A stretch of DNA of 64,000 nt from CAVTHW01 sp963734625 (GTDB taxonomy: Bacteria > Acidobacteriota > Terriglobia > Bryobacterales > Bryobacteraceae). The stretch covers positions 1 to 64,000 of the forward strand of contig CAVTHW010000022.1 of assembly GCA_963734625.1 (NCBI GenBank). Reading direction: 5' to 3'. How positions within the stretch are numbered: position 1 is the first letter of the stretch; each line of letters begins with the position of its first letter. This document shows, piece by piece, positions 16,907 through 26,002 of this stretch. Position numbers and translations under genes: made by a program. The notes below the pieces were generated by a model. The model saw nothing but the letters and a program-made list of their open reading frames with translations, ran no database searches and was not told the DNA's origin.

Positions 16907-18319
16907 TTGGACCGGGAATGGAAGAGGGGCGCAGGCGGCGCCGTAGCGCCGTCGAGAGTGAAGGCCGCGGGGCTAGCGCCACGATCTAAGGCTGCCGTGT
17001 CCCGGGAGATCCCACCGGTACCGGAGCAGTCTGATCCGCACTGGCGGTCTGATAAGGACAATCCGGTGCGGCTTCTCGCCTTTTATATGGCGCTGGGGTT
17101 CGTCTTTGTCCGTTTCAGTATGATCCACGAGATCGCCGCCTTCCACTTTGGGATCCGAACATATTTACCTTGGATACTGGGAGTTCCGGCCTTGCTTGGC
17201 ACCATCTTGAGCGGGGGACTTCGAAGGAGTCTTCGACATCGGACGGCGTTTTACTGGATCGCTTTTGCGCTGTGGCTGATTCTGGCCACGCCATTTAGTT
17301 TCTGGAAGGGCGGGTCAATCGATTTGCTGAAGTTCTTCTTCAAGTCCGAATTCCCGATGCTCTTTCTGGTAGCCGGCCTGCCGATGGATTGGCGCGAATG
17401 CAGAAAGATGTTCGGGGCCATCGCTCTAGCTGCTGCGACGAACCTAGCTATGGGACGGTATTTCGTTGACCCGGCCGGGGCACGGATGTCCCTGAATTTC
17501 GGAAGCATTGCCAACTCCAACGACTTCGCGGCCCATCTCGTGCTGGTGTTACCTTTCCTTCTGCTCGTTGTATTGGAGGGGCGCGGCAGGCTCTTGGTGC
17601 TCAGACTGGGATCTCTCCTGCCCATCGCTTACGGCGTCTATATGATCGTGAGCACCGGCTCACGCGGCGGATTGGTGGCACTTCTGGTCGCCATTGCGTT
17701 CCTGCTTTTGAAGTTTCCGGGCCGGGTGCGGTTAGCGGTCGCGGTCGTGGTGCCGGTGGCGGCGGTTATCATGATGTCGGTGGCACCTAAGTATGCAATC
17801 CAACGTCTGACTACGCTGTTCCAAAATGAGAGCGTCCCTGACGAGCAACTCCTAGAGGCGACCGGCTCCCGGGCGGCGCGGATTCAACTTCTGAAAGCCG
17901 CTGCGCTCTTGACGCTGGAGCATCCTCTCTTCGGAGTGGGGCCCGGACAGTTTGCGGACTTTCGGGGCTCCGAAGCCAGGGAGAATGGCAGGAGGGGCGA
18001 TTGGTCGGTCTCGCACAACGCTTATACAGAAGTCTCCAGTGAGGCAGGGATTCCCGCGTTCATCTTCTTCCTGGCCGCCATCGTGTCGAGCTACTGGCTG
18101 TTGAACGCGACCTACCGCAAAGCCCGATTGAGGGACGCCCAGCGGCCCATGGCGATGGCGGCCCTCTGCACGATGCTTGCGCTGGTCGGCTTCTGTGTCG
18201 CCATTTTCTTCCTCAGCATGGCCTATCGATTCTATCTGCCTGTTCTCAGTGGTTTGGCAATATCCCTAGCTTCGGCCTTCAGCCGGGAGGTCCAGGTCGG
18301 TGAGACAGTACCGCGGTAG
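16907..18319 (+). CDS. O-antigen ligase/polymerase-like membrane protein (Wzy/WaaL type)
   Basis: A 470-residue integral membrane protein with about eleven hydrophobic segments starting near residue 50. In the large loop it carries MIVSTGSRGGLVALLVAI and, further on, LFGVGPGQFADF with SVSHNAYTEVSSEAGIPAF. The R-G-G and H-N-x-[YF] signatures are those of the Wzy_C/O-antigen ligase family, which transfers lipid-linked glycan to an acceptor or polymerises repeat units in the periplasm. The start is uncertain: TTG 16907 is very close to a GAAGGAG, and an in-frame GTG near 16998 would still leave all membrane segments. With an ABC exporter in the same locus, a ligase role is more likely than Wzy polymerisation. 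Confidence 0.78.
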   Translation: MDREWKRGAGGAVAPSRVKAAGLAPRSKAAVSREIPPVPEQSDPHWRSDKDNPVRLLAFYMALGFVFVRFSMIHEIAAFHFGIRTYLPWILGVPALLGTILSGGLRRSLRHRTAFYWIAFALWLILATPFSFWKGGSIDLLKFFFKSEFPMLFLVAGLPMDWRECRKMFGAIALAAATNLAMGRYFVDPAGARMSLNFGSIANSNDFAAHLVLVLPFLLLVVLEGRGRLLVLRLGSLLPIAYGVYMIVSTGSRGGLVALLVAIAFLLLKFPGRVRLAVAVVVPVAAVIMMSVAPKYAIQRLTTLFQNESVPDEQLLEATGSRAARIQLLKAAALLTLEHPLFGVGPGQFADFRGSEARENGRRGDWSVSHNAYTEVSSEAGIPAFIFFLAAIVSSYWLLNATYRKARLRDAQRPMAMAALCTMLALVGFCVAIFFLSMAYRFYLPVLSGLAISLASAFSREVQVGETVPR

Positions 18320-19517
18320 TCCGGGACAAACGGCAGCCATCCAACCACGTGCAGACGAGTGTGAAACAAAGCTCTCTGTGATGCTGGTTTCCTTCTCCTA
18401 TCCACCGTTAGTGGGCGGCTCGGAGGTGGAAGCCCAGCGAGTGAGTGCGGCGCTCCGGCGCCGCGGCCACCAGGTTTACATCGTGTGCGCAGGGGGTGAT
18501 CCCATGCCGCGGGTTCGAGAGTGGGTGGACCCATTCGGGACGCCGGTGCAGATCATTGGGGGTCGTGCTTCTCCGGGGTGGAGGGGAAGGGTGTTCGCGG
18601 CAGGCGTAGTGTGGTCGCTGATCCGGAAGAGACGAGATGTGAGGATCGCATACTTTCTGATGCAGGGCCTGCAGGTTTTGGTGGGTGTCCCGGTCGCCCG
18701 GCTCCTCGGATTGCGGGTGGTGATGAAGTTCTCCGGGAGCGGAGAGATCCTGAGGCTGAAAGAATCGAAGCTGGGGCAGGTTGAACTGCTGTGTTTGAGG
18801 AAGCTGGCGGACAGGGTCATAGTTCTGAACGATGGGATGAGGGAGGAGGCTGAGGACGCCGGCCTCGACATGTCCCGAGTGATTTGGGTGCCTAACCCTG
18901 TGGACACAGCCGAGTTTCGTCCTTGCGACGAGGACCAACGCCTCACACTGAGGCTGGCGGCGGGACTGCCGCCCGCGGCGCCGGTCGTGATCTTCGTTGG
19001 CAGGTTCGCTCCGCAGAAGGCGCTGCCCTCCTTGCTGAGGGCCTTCCGGATCGCCGTGGGGAGACACCGGGAGGCGATTCTCGCGCTCTTAGGCGACGGT
19101 CCAAGCCGAAGCGAGTTGGAGAATCTCGTGGCCGAGCTCGGTATCGAGAATCAGGTACGATTTGTGGGCATAGTCGACGCCAAGGAAGTTCGCCAATGGC
19201 TTCAGCTCAGCGATGTTTTTGCGCTGATCTCCACGCAGGAAGGGCTTTCCTGCGCGCTCCTTGAGGCGATGTCCACAGCCCTGCCCGCCGTGGTCAGTGA
19301 CATCCCAGCCAACACGCAACTGATAGAGGATGGCAAGCACGGGCTGGTAGTTCGCTCAGGAGACGAGAAGGCAATCGCCGAGGGGCTGTCCAGACTCCTG
19401 GGCGACCGGCCGGCGCGGTTACGCCTGGGAAAGGCCGCACGTGCCCGGGTGGTTTCCGAGTACTCCGAAGAGCAGGTTGCGGCTCGCTACGAGGCGGTGC
19501 TATCGGACCTGCTCTGA
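18300..19517 (+). CDS. GT4-family glycosyltransferase
   Basis: A retaining GT-B enzyme. The open frame starts at GTG 18300, overlapping the previous gene by 20 bp. The conserved protein begins at VMLVSFSYPPLVGGSEVEAQ (ATG 18381 is an alternative start). The signature elements are VVIFVGRFAPQKALPSLLRA, LALLGDGPSRSELE, VRFVGIVDAKEV, then STQEGLSCALLEAMSTALPA (E-G-L-S..LLEAM, the donor-binding glutamates) and HGLVVRSGDEKAIAEGL. Intact and of standard length. The overlap with the ligase-like gene suggests translational coupling and a shared role in the same glycan. Sugar specificity is not visible. Confidence 0.87.
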   Translation: MRQYRGSPGQTAAIQPRADECETKLSVMLVSFSYPPLVGGSEVEAQRVSAALRRRGHQVYIVCAGGDPMPRVREWVDPFGTPVQIIGGRASPGWRGRVFAAGVVWSLIRKRRDVRIAYFLMQGLQVLVGVPVARLLGLRVVMKFSGSGEILRLKESKLGQVELLCLRKLADRVIVLNDGMREEAEDAGLDMSRVIWVPNPVDTAEFRPCDEDQRLTLRLAAGLPPAAPVVIFVGRFAPQKALPSLLRAFRIAVGRHREAILALLGDGPSRSELENLVAELGIENQVRFVGIVDAKEVRQWLQLSDVFALISTQEGLSCALLEAMSTALPAVVSDIPANTQLIEDGKHGLVVRSGDEKAIAEGLSRLLGDRPARLRLGKAARARVVSEYSEEQVAARYEAVLSDLL

Positions 19518-19602
19518 GGTTCCGGAGGCGCCACCCCAAAGTGAGACAGATAGTTGGCTTTTCGAGGCTGGGGGATGACATATTCCGGTCCACCAATCTA
19601 CA

Positions 19603-20427
19603 ATGCCGATTATGGAGTACTTGGATTACACCACGAAGGATTCGACGATGTGCAAGATCTGTGGGCGTCAATCCGAACCGTTTGGGCGAGCGCGACTGCT
19701 CGGCAAGTACGATGTTCAATATTTACGCTGCTCAGACTGCGGCCTTATCCAGGTCGAGAAGCCATACTGGCTTGAGGAGGCATATTCCGAAGCCATCGCC
19801 GCCTCTGACCTGGGACTACTGGGCAGGAACATCGGGCTTGCCGTCCAGACCCAGACCATCATCACCTGTTTCTTCAACGCTGGCGCTAAGTTTGTCGACT
19901 ATGGCGGCGGTTACGGAGTTCTCACCCGGCTCATGCGCGATGCTGGTTTCGACTTTTATCGCCATGACCGCTACTGCCCTAACCTCTTTGCCAAAGGTTT
20001 CGACGCCGAACTGGATGGCAGCACGTGCTATGAGTTGCTGACCGCCTACGAGGTGCTTGAGCATCTGATTGAACCGGTCGAGGGACTGACCGCCATGCTG
20101 AGGCTCTCCGACAGCGTGCTCTTTACAACCGTGCTTGTTCCCTCACCCGCCCCTGGGCCCAACGACTGGTGGTACTACGCTCTCGATACCGGCCAGCACG
20201 TGAGCTTCTACACGCACAGGTCCCTGCTGAAATTGGCCGCCACAGCGGGTCTGACCCTTTGCTCCAATGGCAATCTTCACCTCATGAGCAAGCGCCAGAT
20301 TTCTCCTCTACTGTTCAGATCCGTGACGCGGTCCCGAGCCATCTCATTGATTCGGAGGTTCGGCCCCCGACGGCAATCACTTCAACCGCAAGACTACAAG
20401 CGCGTCAGCGGAAAGAAAATCGAGTAA
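19603..20427 (+). CDS. class I SAM methyltransferase with N-terminal zinc-ribbon-like cysteines
   Basis: A 274-residue methyltransferase of the Methyltransf_23 type. The N-terminus has a C-x2-C ... C-x2-C set (CKICG and LRCSDCGL), common in sugar- and natural-product C-methyltransferases. The SAM site is KFVDYGGGYGVLTRLMRDAG. A following TAYEVLEHL carries the family's E-V-[LF]-E-H motif, and a late GQHVSFYTHRSL matches the C-terminal element of the family. Probably methylates a nucleotide-linked or glycan sugar. It ends 6 bp before the convergent GT2 gene. Start choice: the ATG at 19603 gives MPIMEYLDYTT; the ATG at 19648 just before CKICG is also possible. Confidence 0.8.
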   Translation: MPIMEYLDYTTKDSTMCKICGRQSEPFGRARLLGKYDVQYLRCSDCGLIQVEKPYWLEEAYSEAIAASDLGLLGRNIGLAVQTQTIITCFFNAGAKFVDYGGGYGVLTRLMRDAGFDFYRHDRYCPNLFAKGFDAELDGSTCYELLTAYEVLEHLIEPVEGLTAMLRLSDSVLFTTVLVPSPAPGPNDWWYYALDTGQHVSFYTHRSLLKLAATAGLTLCSNGNLHLMSKRQISPLLFRSVTRSRAISLIRRFGPRRQSLQPQDYKRVSGKKIE

Positions 20428-20433
20428 CCCTCA

Positions 20434-21318
20434 CTACAGCCAGCGCGGGGTTCTTACCAACATGGTCCAGGTAGTGTAATCAAAGATCATCCGGGGTTCC
20501 GCGAGCACGCATGCAGCGACGCCGAGCCGAGCGCGCAAGGGCCGCTGGCGGTTCTCGAGTTGGGCTCTGCGGCGTTTCATCCAACGCAAGTGGGCCGCCA
20601 GCCGACTCCGGTCTTGGCTTCGAATCCGGCTGGCGTATTCATTGCAGATGCGAACGTCTTCGTCCAACATTCGAACCGGGCCCGCGCAGGTCTTGCTGGC
20701 AGAATGCAGCCGGAATGCGGCGAGGACCTCCGGATGAACTATCGGCTGGTACCCCAAACTAGTCAGGCGTACGAAGTACTCATGATCAAAGGTGTACTGG
20801 AGATCTTCACGGAAGTGACCGGCCCGCTCGATCACATCGCTCCGCAGGAAAGTGGATGGCTGCGGCGCCCGGCTGGCAACCAGCCAATCCAGGACAGAAT
20901 CGGTAGGGTGCGCGGATTCGACCCACGTTCGCGTGCCGTTCTCCTCGAACACCTCGCACTGGCCAGTCAGCCAAGAGATCGTACCGTCCTGCTGGAATGC
21001 GTCACCCACTGCTCTGAGCGCCCCCGGACGATACAGATCGTCGCTATTCAGAAAAGCGACGATGTCGCCGGTGGACATCCGCAGCCCTTTGTTGATGGCA
21101 GAGGGTTGGCCTGCGTCGGCCTCACTGACCCAGTGAGCCAGCCGATCCTCGTGGCGCCGGATGATGGACACACTCTCATCAGTGCTGCCACCGTCGCAGA
21201 TTATGTACTCGAGATTCGGATAGTCCTGCTGAAGGACAGAACATATGGTCTCTTCCAGGAAGCGAGCGCCATTGAAATTCGGCGTGACCACGGATATCTT
21301 CAATGGCTGCGAGTCCAT
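20434..21318 (-). CDS. GT2-family glycosyltransferase
   Basis: An inverting GT-A glycosyltransferase of 294 residues. It begins ISVVTPNFNGARFLEETICS and has SVLQQDYPNLEYIICDGGST, the acidic FLNSDDLYRPGAL (D-x-D equivalent binding the metal and UDP/GDP), and TFDHEYFVRL with the E-D/H-E-Y catalytic-base region. All parts are in order and the length is standard. It lies in a minus-strand run upstream of which come a GT4, Wzt and Wzm, so it probably belongs to the ABC-exported glycan. Specific sugar unknown. Confidence 0.9.
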   Translation of the reverse strand: MDSQPLKISVVTPNFNGARFLEETICSVLQQDYPNLEYIICDGGSTDESVSIIRRHEDRLAHWVSEADAGQPSAINKGLRMSTGDIVAFLNSDDLYRPGALRAVGDAFQQDGTISWLTGQCEVFEENGTRTWVESAHPTDSVLDWLVASRAPQPSTFLRSDVIERAGHFREDLQYTFDHEYFVRLTSLGYQPIVHPEVLAAFRLHSASKTCAGPVRMLDEDVRICNEYASRIRSQDRSRLAAHLRWMKRRRAQLENRQRPLRARLGVAACVLAEPRMIFDYTTWTMLVRTPRWL

Positions 21319-21372
21319 ACCCTCTCCAAAGCCCCTCCTGCGCGGCCAACCCTCACCAGGCGCGTCCGCATG

Positions 21373-22500
21373 CTATCCAGCGACCTGGCGGAACGCCTGC
21401 AGCATTTCGCGTGCCGTGTTGTCCCACGTATAGCGCCCAAGGATCCGACTTGCCGCAACTTTCTTCTCGGCGGCCTTCGATGTGTCGAGCGCTTCATCCA
21501 ACGCGGCGAGCAGGCTCTCGGTATCCGCAGGATCAAAGTATACAGGATAGCCTTCAGCCACCTCAAACGTGGATGGAATCCGGGATGCTACAACCGCACA
21601 GCCGCAGGCCATGGCCTCCAGCAACGGCAGCCCAAAGCCTTCATAGAAGGAAGGGTAGACGAAGGCGACCGCACCTCTGTAGAGGTCGCGGAGATCCCCG
21701 TCACCTATCGAACTCAACAGCGAGACCCGGTCCATCAATCCCAAGTTGGTTAGGTGGCCCAGTTCACGTTGGTTCCAAGGAGCGCCGACTACGACCAAGT
21801 CAATTTCCTGAGCACGGTGCCATTTAGCGTAGGCGTCGAGCAACCCATGGAGGTTCTTGTAAGGCGGACGTGTTCCAACGTAGAGCAAGTAAGGCTGGCG
21901 TCGGATGTGCTTCACGCCGACGGCGCTGTCGTCCTTTCCCCAAAACGCCCGATCACACCCCAGCGGCACTACCCGGATGCGGCTTCGCGGCACACCCAAA
22001 ATGCGGGTCAGGTCGTCCGCAGTCGTGGCTGAGATAGTCAAGACCATGTCGGCAGCAAGGATGGCCCTCCTCTTGAGGCTTGTGACCGCCTCCGCATCCG
22101 AGAACAAGCCGGGCATCAATTCGTACGTCAAGTCATGAACCATGACGGCTCTGGTCCCCCGCCACCAGTTGTGATCACTGTAGTAAGTTGAATGCCAGAT
22201 CTTTCCCTTGCCGCTGCCCACTCGAAGCCGCCAGGCTAGTGAGTCAGCCGCCCCGTAGAAACGATGCCAAACCCTGTACGGCCGAAGAATTTTCCGCACA
22301 TCGGGCACCCGGCAGCGCGAGATTCCGGGGTGCGCCGGCAGCGCGGCTGCGGTGGGATGGGTTGCGAAGGTCACCGCGAGGCCGTCGTCGAGGCCGCACA
22401 TCCTGGGAAGCGCCTCGAGATAGATCCGACGAATGCCGCCTTGCCCTTCGGAGCAAAACACCGCGCCATCAATGACAAGCTGCACGGCTGCCTCCTCCAC
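21373..22500 (-). CDS. GT4-family glycosyltransferase
   Basis: A GT-B glycosyltransferase of 375 residues resembling the mannosyltransferase-like group in ABC-dependent O-polysaccharide loci. It has GGIRRIYLEALPRM in the N-terminal loop, IWHSTYYSDHNWWRG, PYLLYVGTRPPYKNLHGLLD, VVVGAPWNQRELGHL, and FVYPSFYEGFGLPLLEAMAC with the EGFGLPxLEAM nucleotide-sugar motif. FYEGFGLP is typical of mannosyltransferases such as WbdA/MtfB relatives, but this is only suggestive. The GT2 gene follows after 54 bp and Wzt lies 110 bp upstream on the same strand. Confidence 0.88.
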   Translation of the reverse strand: MEEAAVQLVIDGAVFCSEGQGGIRRIYLEALPRMCGLDDGLAVTFATHPTAAALPAHPGISRCRVPDVRKILRPYRVWHRFYGAADSLAWRLRVGSGKGKIWHSTYYSDHNWWRGTRAVMVHDLTYELMPGLFSDAEAVTSLKRRAILAADMVLTISATTADDLTRILGVPRSRIRVVPLGCDRAFWGKDDSAVGVKHIRRQPYLLYVGTRPPYKNLHGLLDAYAKWHRAQEIDLVVVGAPWNQRELGHLTNLGLMDRVSLLSSIGDGDLRDLYRGAVAFVYPSFYEGFGLPLLEAMACGCAVVASRIPSTFEVAEGYPVYFDPADTESLLAALDEALDTSKAAEKKVAASRILGRYTWDNTAREMLQAFRQVAG

Positions 22501-22610
22501 CGAGAACCCGTTGCATGGCTGGCAGCCTGAGCGCCATCATCGCTCAGACAGCCGTACAGGCCACATATCCACGGAATCCTGCCGGGCGCCACACGGATGG
22601 GGCGGTTGAC

Positions 22611-23888
22611 TCACAGGCTCACCCGCCTGGTCTCCCAATTCAGGAGGGGCTGAACAACCCCCAGACGACCGTCCAGCGAGCCCAACGAGCCGCTGGCAGA
22701 GACCTCCAGAGAAACGCAGGCGTCAAGCAATTCATAAATGTGGCGCATCGGAGCATGCGCCGCAACCTGAAGGGTATACACACCAGCGGCGAGGAAGTAC
22801 GGGTGGACCGCGAAACTAGCGACATACGAACCCGGTGTTTTCTTGAGAGCGGAGACTCGCTCTGAGTCCCCGTCGGAGGTCGTGAAAACAACGACACCTT
22901 CGAAGTTGTAAACGCGCACGGCGATCGCACAGGCAGATAGTTCACGGTTTACGACGTAACAGATTTCCAGCACAATTTCTTCGTCGGCCGCGAAGAGGTC
23001 GCGTGGGTGCCGGTGCTGGTCCAGGGTCCTTACAGCCGTAAAAGCGAATTCGCGGTTCTCAAGGTCCTCGCCGATCCGCGACCACTTTCCCGTCGCGGAA
23101 CGAACCTCGGTTTGGTAGTTGTGAACGACGGTGGCTGCCGGCCCGTCCTCCCGGAGGCGTCCGCCGTCCAGCCACAGCGCTCTCGGGCACAGCCTCGCGA
23201 TTGCCCCCATGTTGTGGCTGACGAAGAGCACAGTTCTCCCGGCGCCTGCAACGCTGCCCATTTTCCCCAGGCACTTATTCTGAAATGCCGCGTCGCCTAC
23301 GGCCAGCACTTCGTCCACCAACAGGATCTCCGGGTCCAGGTGAGCGGCGACAGCGAATGCCAAACGCAGGTACATCCCGCTCGAGTAGCGCTTCACCATG
23401 GTGTCGATGAACCGCTCCACCTCGGCGAAGGCTACGATTTCATCAAATTTGCGATTGATCTCGGCCTTTCTCATGCCGAGGATCGACCCACTTAGGTAAA
23501 TGTTCTCCCTGCCGGTCAATTCCGGATGAAAACCGGTTCCCACCTCAAGCAACGATCCGATGCGTCCGCTAATGTCGGCACGACCCTCGGTAGGCTCCGT
23601 GATCCGCGACAGCACCTTTAGCAGCGTGCTCTTGCCAGCACCATTGCGGCCGATCACGCCCAAGACCTCCCCCCGCTTCACCTCGAAGGAGACGTCCCGC
23701 ATGGCCCAGATCGCGTCATCTCCGGCGTTACCGCTGCGCTCGCCTCCCGACAACCGCGACCACATCCACTGGAACGGTTTGACGGTCGCTCTAGTGACCA
23801 CCTCCCGCAAGGACTTGTAAGGCTCACGAATTCGCCCTATGCGGTACTGCTTACCAAGGCCCTCTACGCGGATTGTGACGGCACTCAT
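22611..23888 (-). CDS. wzt: polysaccharide ABC exporter ATPase with C-terminal glycan-recognition domain (Wzt)
   Basis: The nucleotide-binding subunit of an O-polysaccharide/teichoic-acid-type exporter, 425 residues. The ATPase half has Walker A GRNGAGKSTLLK, Q-loop region LLEVGTGFHPELTGRENI, signature RYSSGMYLRLAFA, Walker B ILLVDEVLAVGD and switch His in LFVSHN. From about residue 250 a second beta-rich domain follows, with VYNFEGVVVFTTSDGD and YVASFAVHPYFLAAGVYTL. This is the Wzt_C carbohydrate-binding module that reads the glycan's non-reducing end cap. Wzm starts 9 bp upstream on the same strand. The presence of Wzt_C implies export of a capped, finished glycan rather than Wzx flipping. 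Confidence 0.93.
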   Translation of the reverse strand: MSAVTIRVEGLGKQYRIGRIREPYKSLREVVTRATVKPFQWMWSRLSGGERSGNAGDDAIWAMRDVSFEVKRGEVLGVIGRNGAGKSTLLKVLSRITEPTEGRADISGRIGSLLEVGTGFHPELTGRENIYLSGSILGMRKAEINRKFDEIVAFAEVERFIDTMVKRYSSGMYLRLAFAVAAHLDPEILLVDEVLAVGDAAFQNKCLGKMGSVAGAGRTVLFVSHNMGAIARLCPRALWLDGGRLREDGPAATVVHNYQTEVRSATGKWSRIGEDLENREFAFTAVRTLDQHRHPRDLFAADEEIVLEICYVVNRELSACAIAVRVYNFEGVVVFTTSDGDSERVSALKKTPGSYVASFAVHPYFLAAGVYTLQVAAHAPMRHIYELLDACVSLEVSASGSLGSLDGRLGVVQPLLNWETRRVSL

Positions 23889-23897
23889 GCGTTTCGT

Positions 23898-24773
<876 letters not shown>

Positions 24774-25034
24774 CGTTGGCTTCAGTCGCCGACAGCTAAT
24801 CAATCGGCGTTTGACGGTTCTCTCCGTTCGGAAATACCGATGCGGATTTCCGCAAACGCAAGGCGATAGCACCACATTTTCTCACAATCCGGTCAACCAG
24901 CGCGCTCAACCCGACGAGGGCGGTGGTCGAGAAAGTAGAGGTCTCCGCCGTGGTGCGCCGCCGGATCGACCCTTTGGGTTCACTGAGGAGCACGTTTCAA
25001 CACATTTGAGAAGATTGCAGCATAATGGGAGTCT

Positions 25035-25754
25035 ATGCCGACGCTGTATCGGCTAATGGCGGTGTCCGAGCACTGGACTGCCCGTTCGGTCCGCCGCGTT
25101 TACCGGCAAATCAGGGGCTTCAGCGTGCCGGCGCCGCGCGCGCTGGCGGTCCCGGCGCTATCCGTGGTCTTGTCGGTCAAGGCAGCTTACTACTTCCTGG
25201 CGCGGGTATTCTTCTGCGAACCCTTGTTCAAAGCTCACTGCGCAAGATTCGGCCGAAATTTTCACACGGGCGCGTTTTTGCACTGGGTAGAGGGCCGCGG
25301 CGAGCTCATCGTCGGCGACAACGTCGCTATTGACGGCAGGTGCAACTTCTTCTTTGCCGCACGCTACACTGAGCAACCGAGACTCACGATTGGGGACCAC
25401 ACCGGAATCGGCCACAATTGCGCATTCGTGGTGGGAAAGTCCATCGTGATCGGGAGCCATTGCAGGATCGGATCCAGCGTTCAGATGTTCGATTCACCCG
25501 GGCACCCGTCAGACCCGGCGGACCGGCTGGCCGGCCTGCCGGCGAGGCTGGAAGACGTGCGGCCGATCGAACTCGGAGACAACGTCTGGGTCGGAAGCAG
25601 TTCAATTATTTTCCCGGGCGTGACGATTGGGGAGGGAAGCGTAGTGGCCACCGGTTCGGTGGTGATGAATGGCGTGCCGCCGAACGTGGTTGTGGCTGGA
25701 AACCCTGCCCGCCAGGTGGCCGCTCTAAGACCCTTGACTCAAGGAGGCGCCTAA
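25035..25754 (+). CDS. hexapeptide-repeat (left-handed beta-helix) acyltransferase
   Basis: A 239-residue O- or N-acyltransferase of the CapG/WbbJ type. After a hydrophobic N-terminal part (residues about 35-60, LAVPALSVVLSVKAAYYFLA) come imperfect hexapeptide turns: LIVGDNVAIDGRCNF, LTIGDHTGIGHNCAF, IVIGSHCRIGSSVQ, then IELGDNVWVGSSSIIFPGVT and IGEGSVVATGSVV. A D-S-P-G-H-P loop sits where the catalytic His is expected. Such enzymes move an acetyl or other acyl group from CoA, or sometimes from a carrier protein, to a sugar. A GGGAG precedes the ATG at 25035. The carrier-protein gene starts 8 bp downstream, which makes a carrier-bound acyl donor conceivable. Confidence 0.85.
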   Translation: MPTLYRLMAVSEHWTARSVRRVYRQIRGFSVPAPRALAVPALSVVLSVKAAYYFLARVFFCEPLFKAHCARFGRNFHTGAFLHWVEGRGELIVGDNVAIDGRCNFFFAARYTEQPRLTIGDHTGIGHNCAFVVGKSIVIGSHCRIGSSVQMFDSPGHPSDPADRLAGLPARLEDVRPIELGDNVWVGSSSIIFPGVTIGEGSVVATGSVVMNGVPPNVVVAGNPARQVAALRPLTQGGA

Positions 25755-25762
25755 GCGACAAC

Positions 25763-25996
25763 ATGCCGGACGGCAACATATCCGCAGTCATCGAAATCAT
25801 TTGCAGAGTGGGCGCCGTGCCTGCCGTGGAACCAGACCAGAACTTCTATGACGCTGGTGTCACCTCCATTATGGCCCTGCCTCTGCTGATGGAGATGGAA
25901 GAGCACTTTGCGGTGAGCATCCCGGACGACCGCTTTGTCCAGGCGCGCACCGCCCGCGCCCTGCACGAACTAATCGCAAGTCTCAAGGAAAGCTGA
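25763..25996 (+). CDS. acyl carrier protein-like peptide carrier
   Basis: A 77-residue carrier protein. An AAGGAGG 15 bp upstream and the position right after the acyltransferase support ATG 25763. The four-helix carrier fold is suggested by VIEIICRVG, FYDAGVTSIMALPLLMEM, FAVSIPDD and TARALHELIASL. Ser35, in D-A-G-V-T-S, stands at the phosphopantetheine attachment site (usually G-x-D-S-[LI]). It is followed 6 bp later by an amino acid:[carrier protein] ligase, whose known partners are stand-alone carriers of this size. I therefore read it as a carrier of an activated amino acid rather than of a fatty acid. Loading still needs a phosphopantetheinyl transferase from elsewhere in the genome. Confidence 0.85.
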   Translation: MPDGNISAVIEIICRVGAVPAVEPDQNFYDAGVTSIMALPLLMEMEEHFAVSIPDDRFVQARTARALHELIASLKES

Positions 25997-26002
25997 CGGG
26001 TT

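Noticed and set aside
20560..21753. 397-codon plus-strand open frame across the GT2 and GT4 genes
   Set aside because: It runs antisense to two well-defined minus-strand glycosyltransferases and its product has no recognisable domain.
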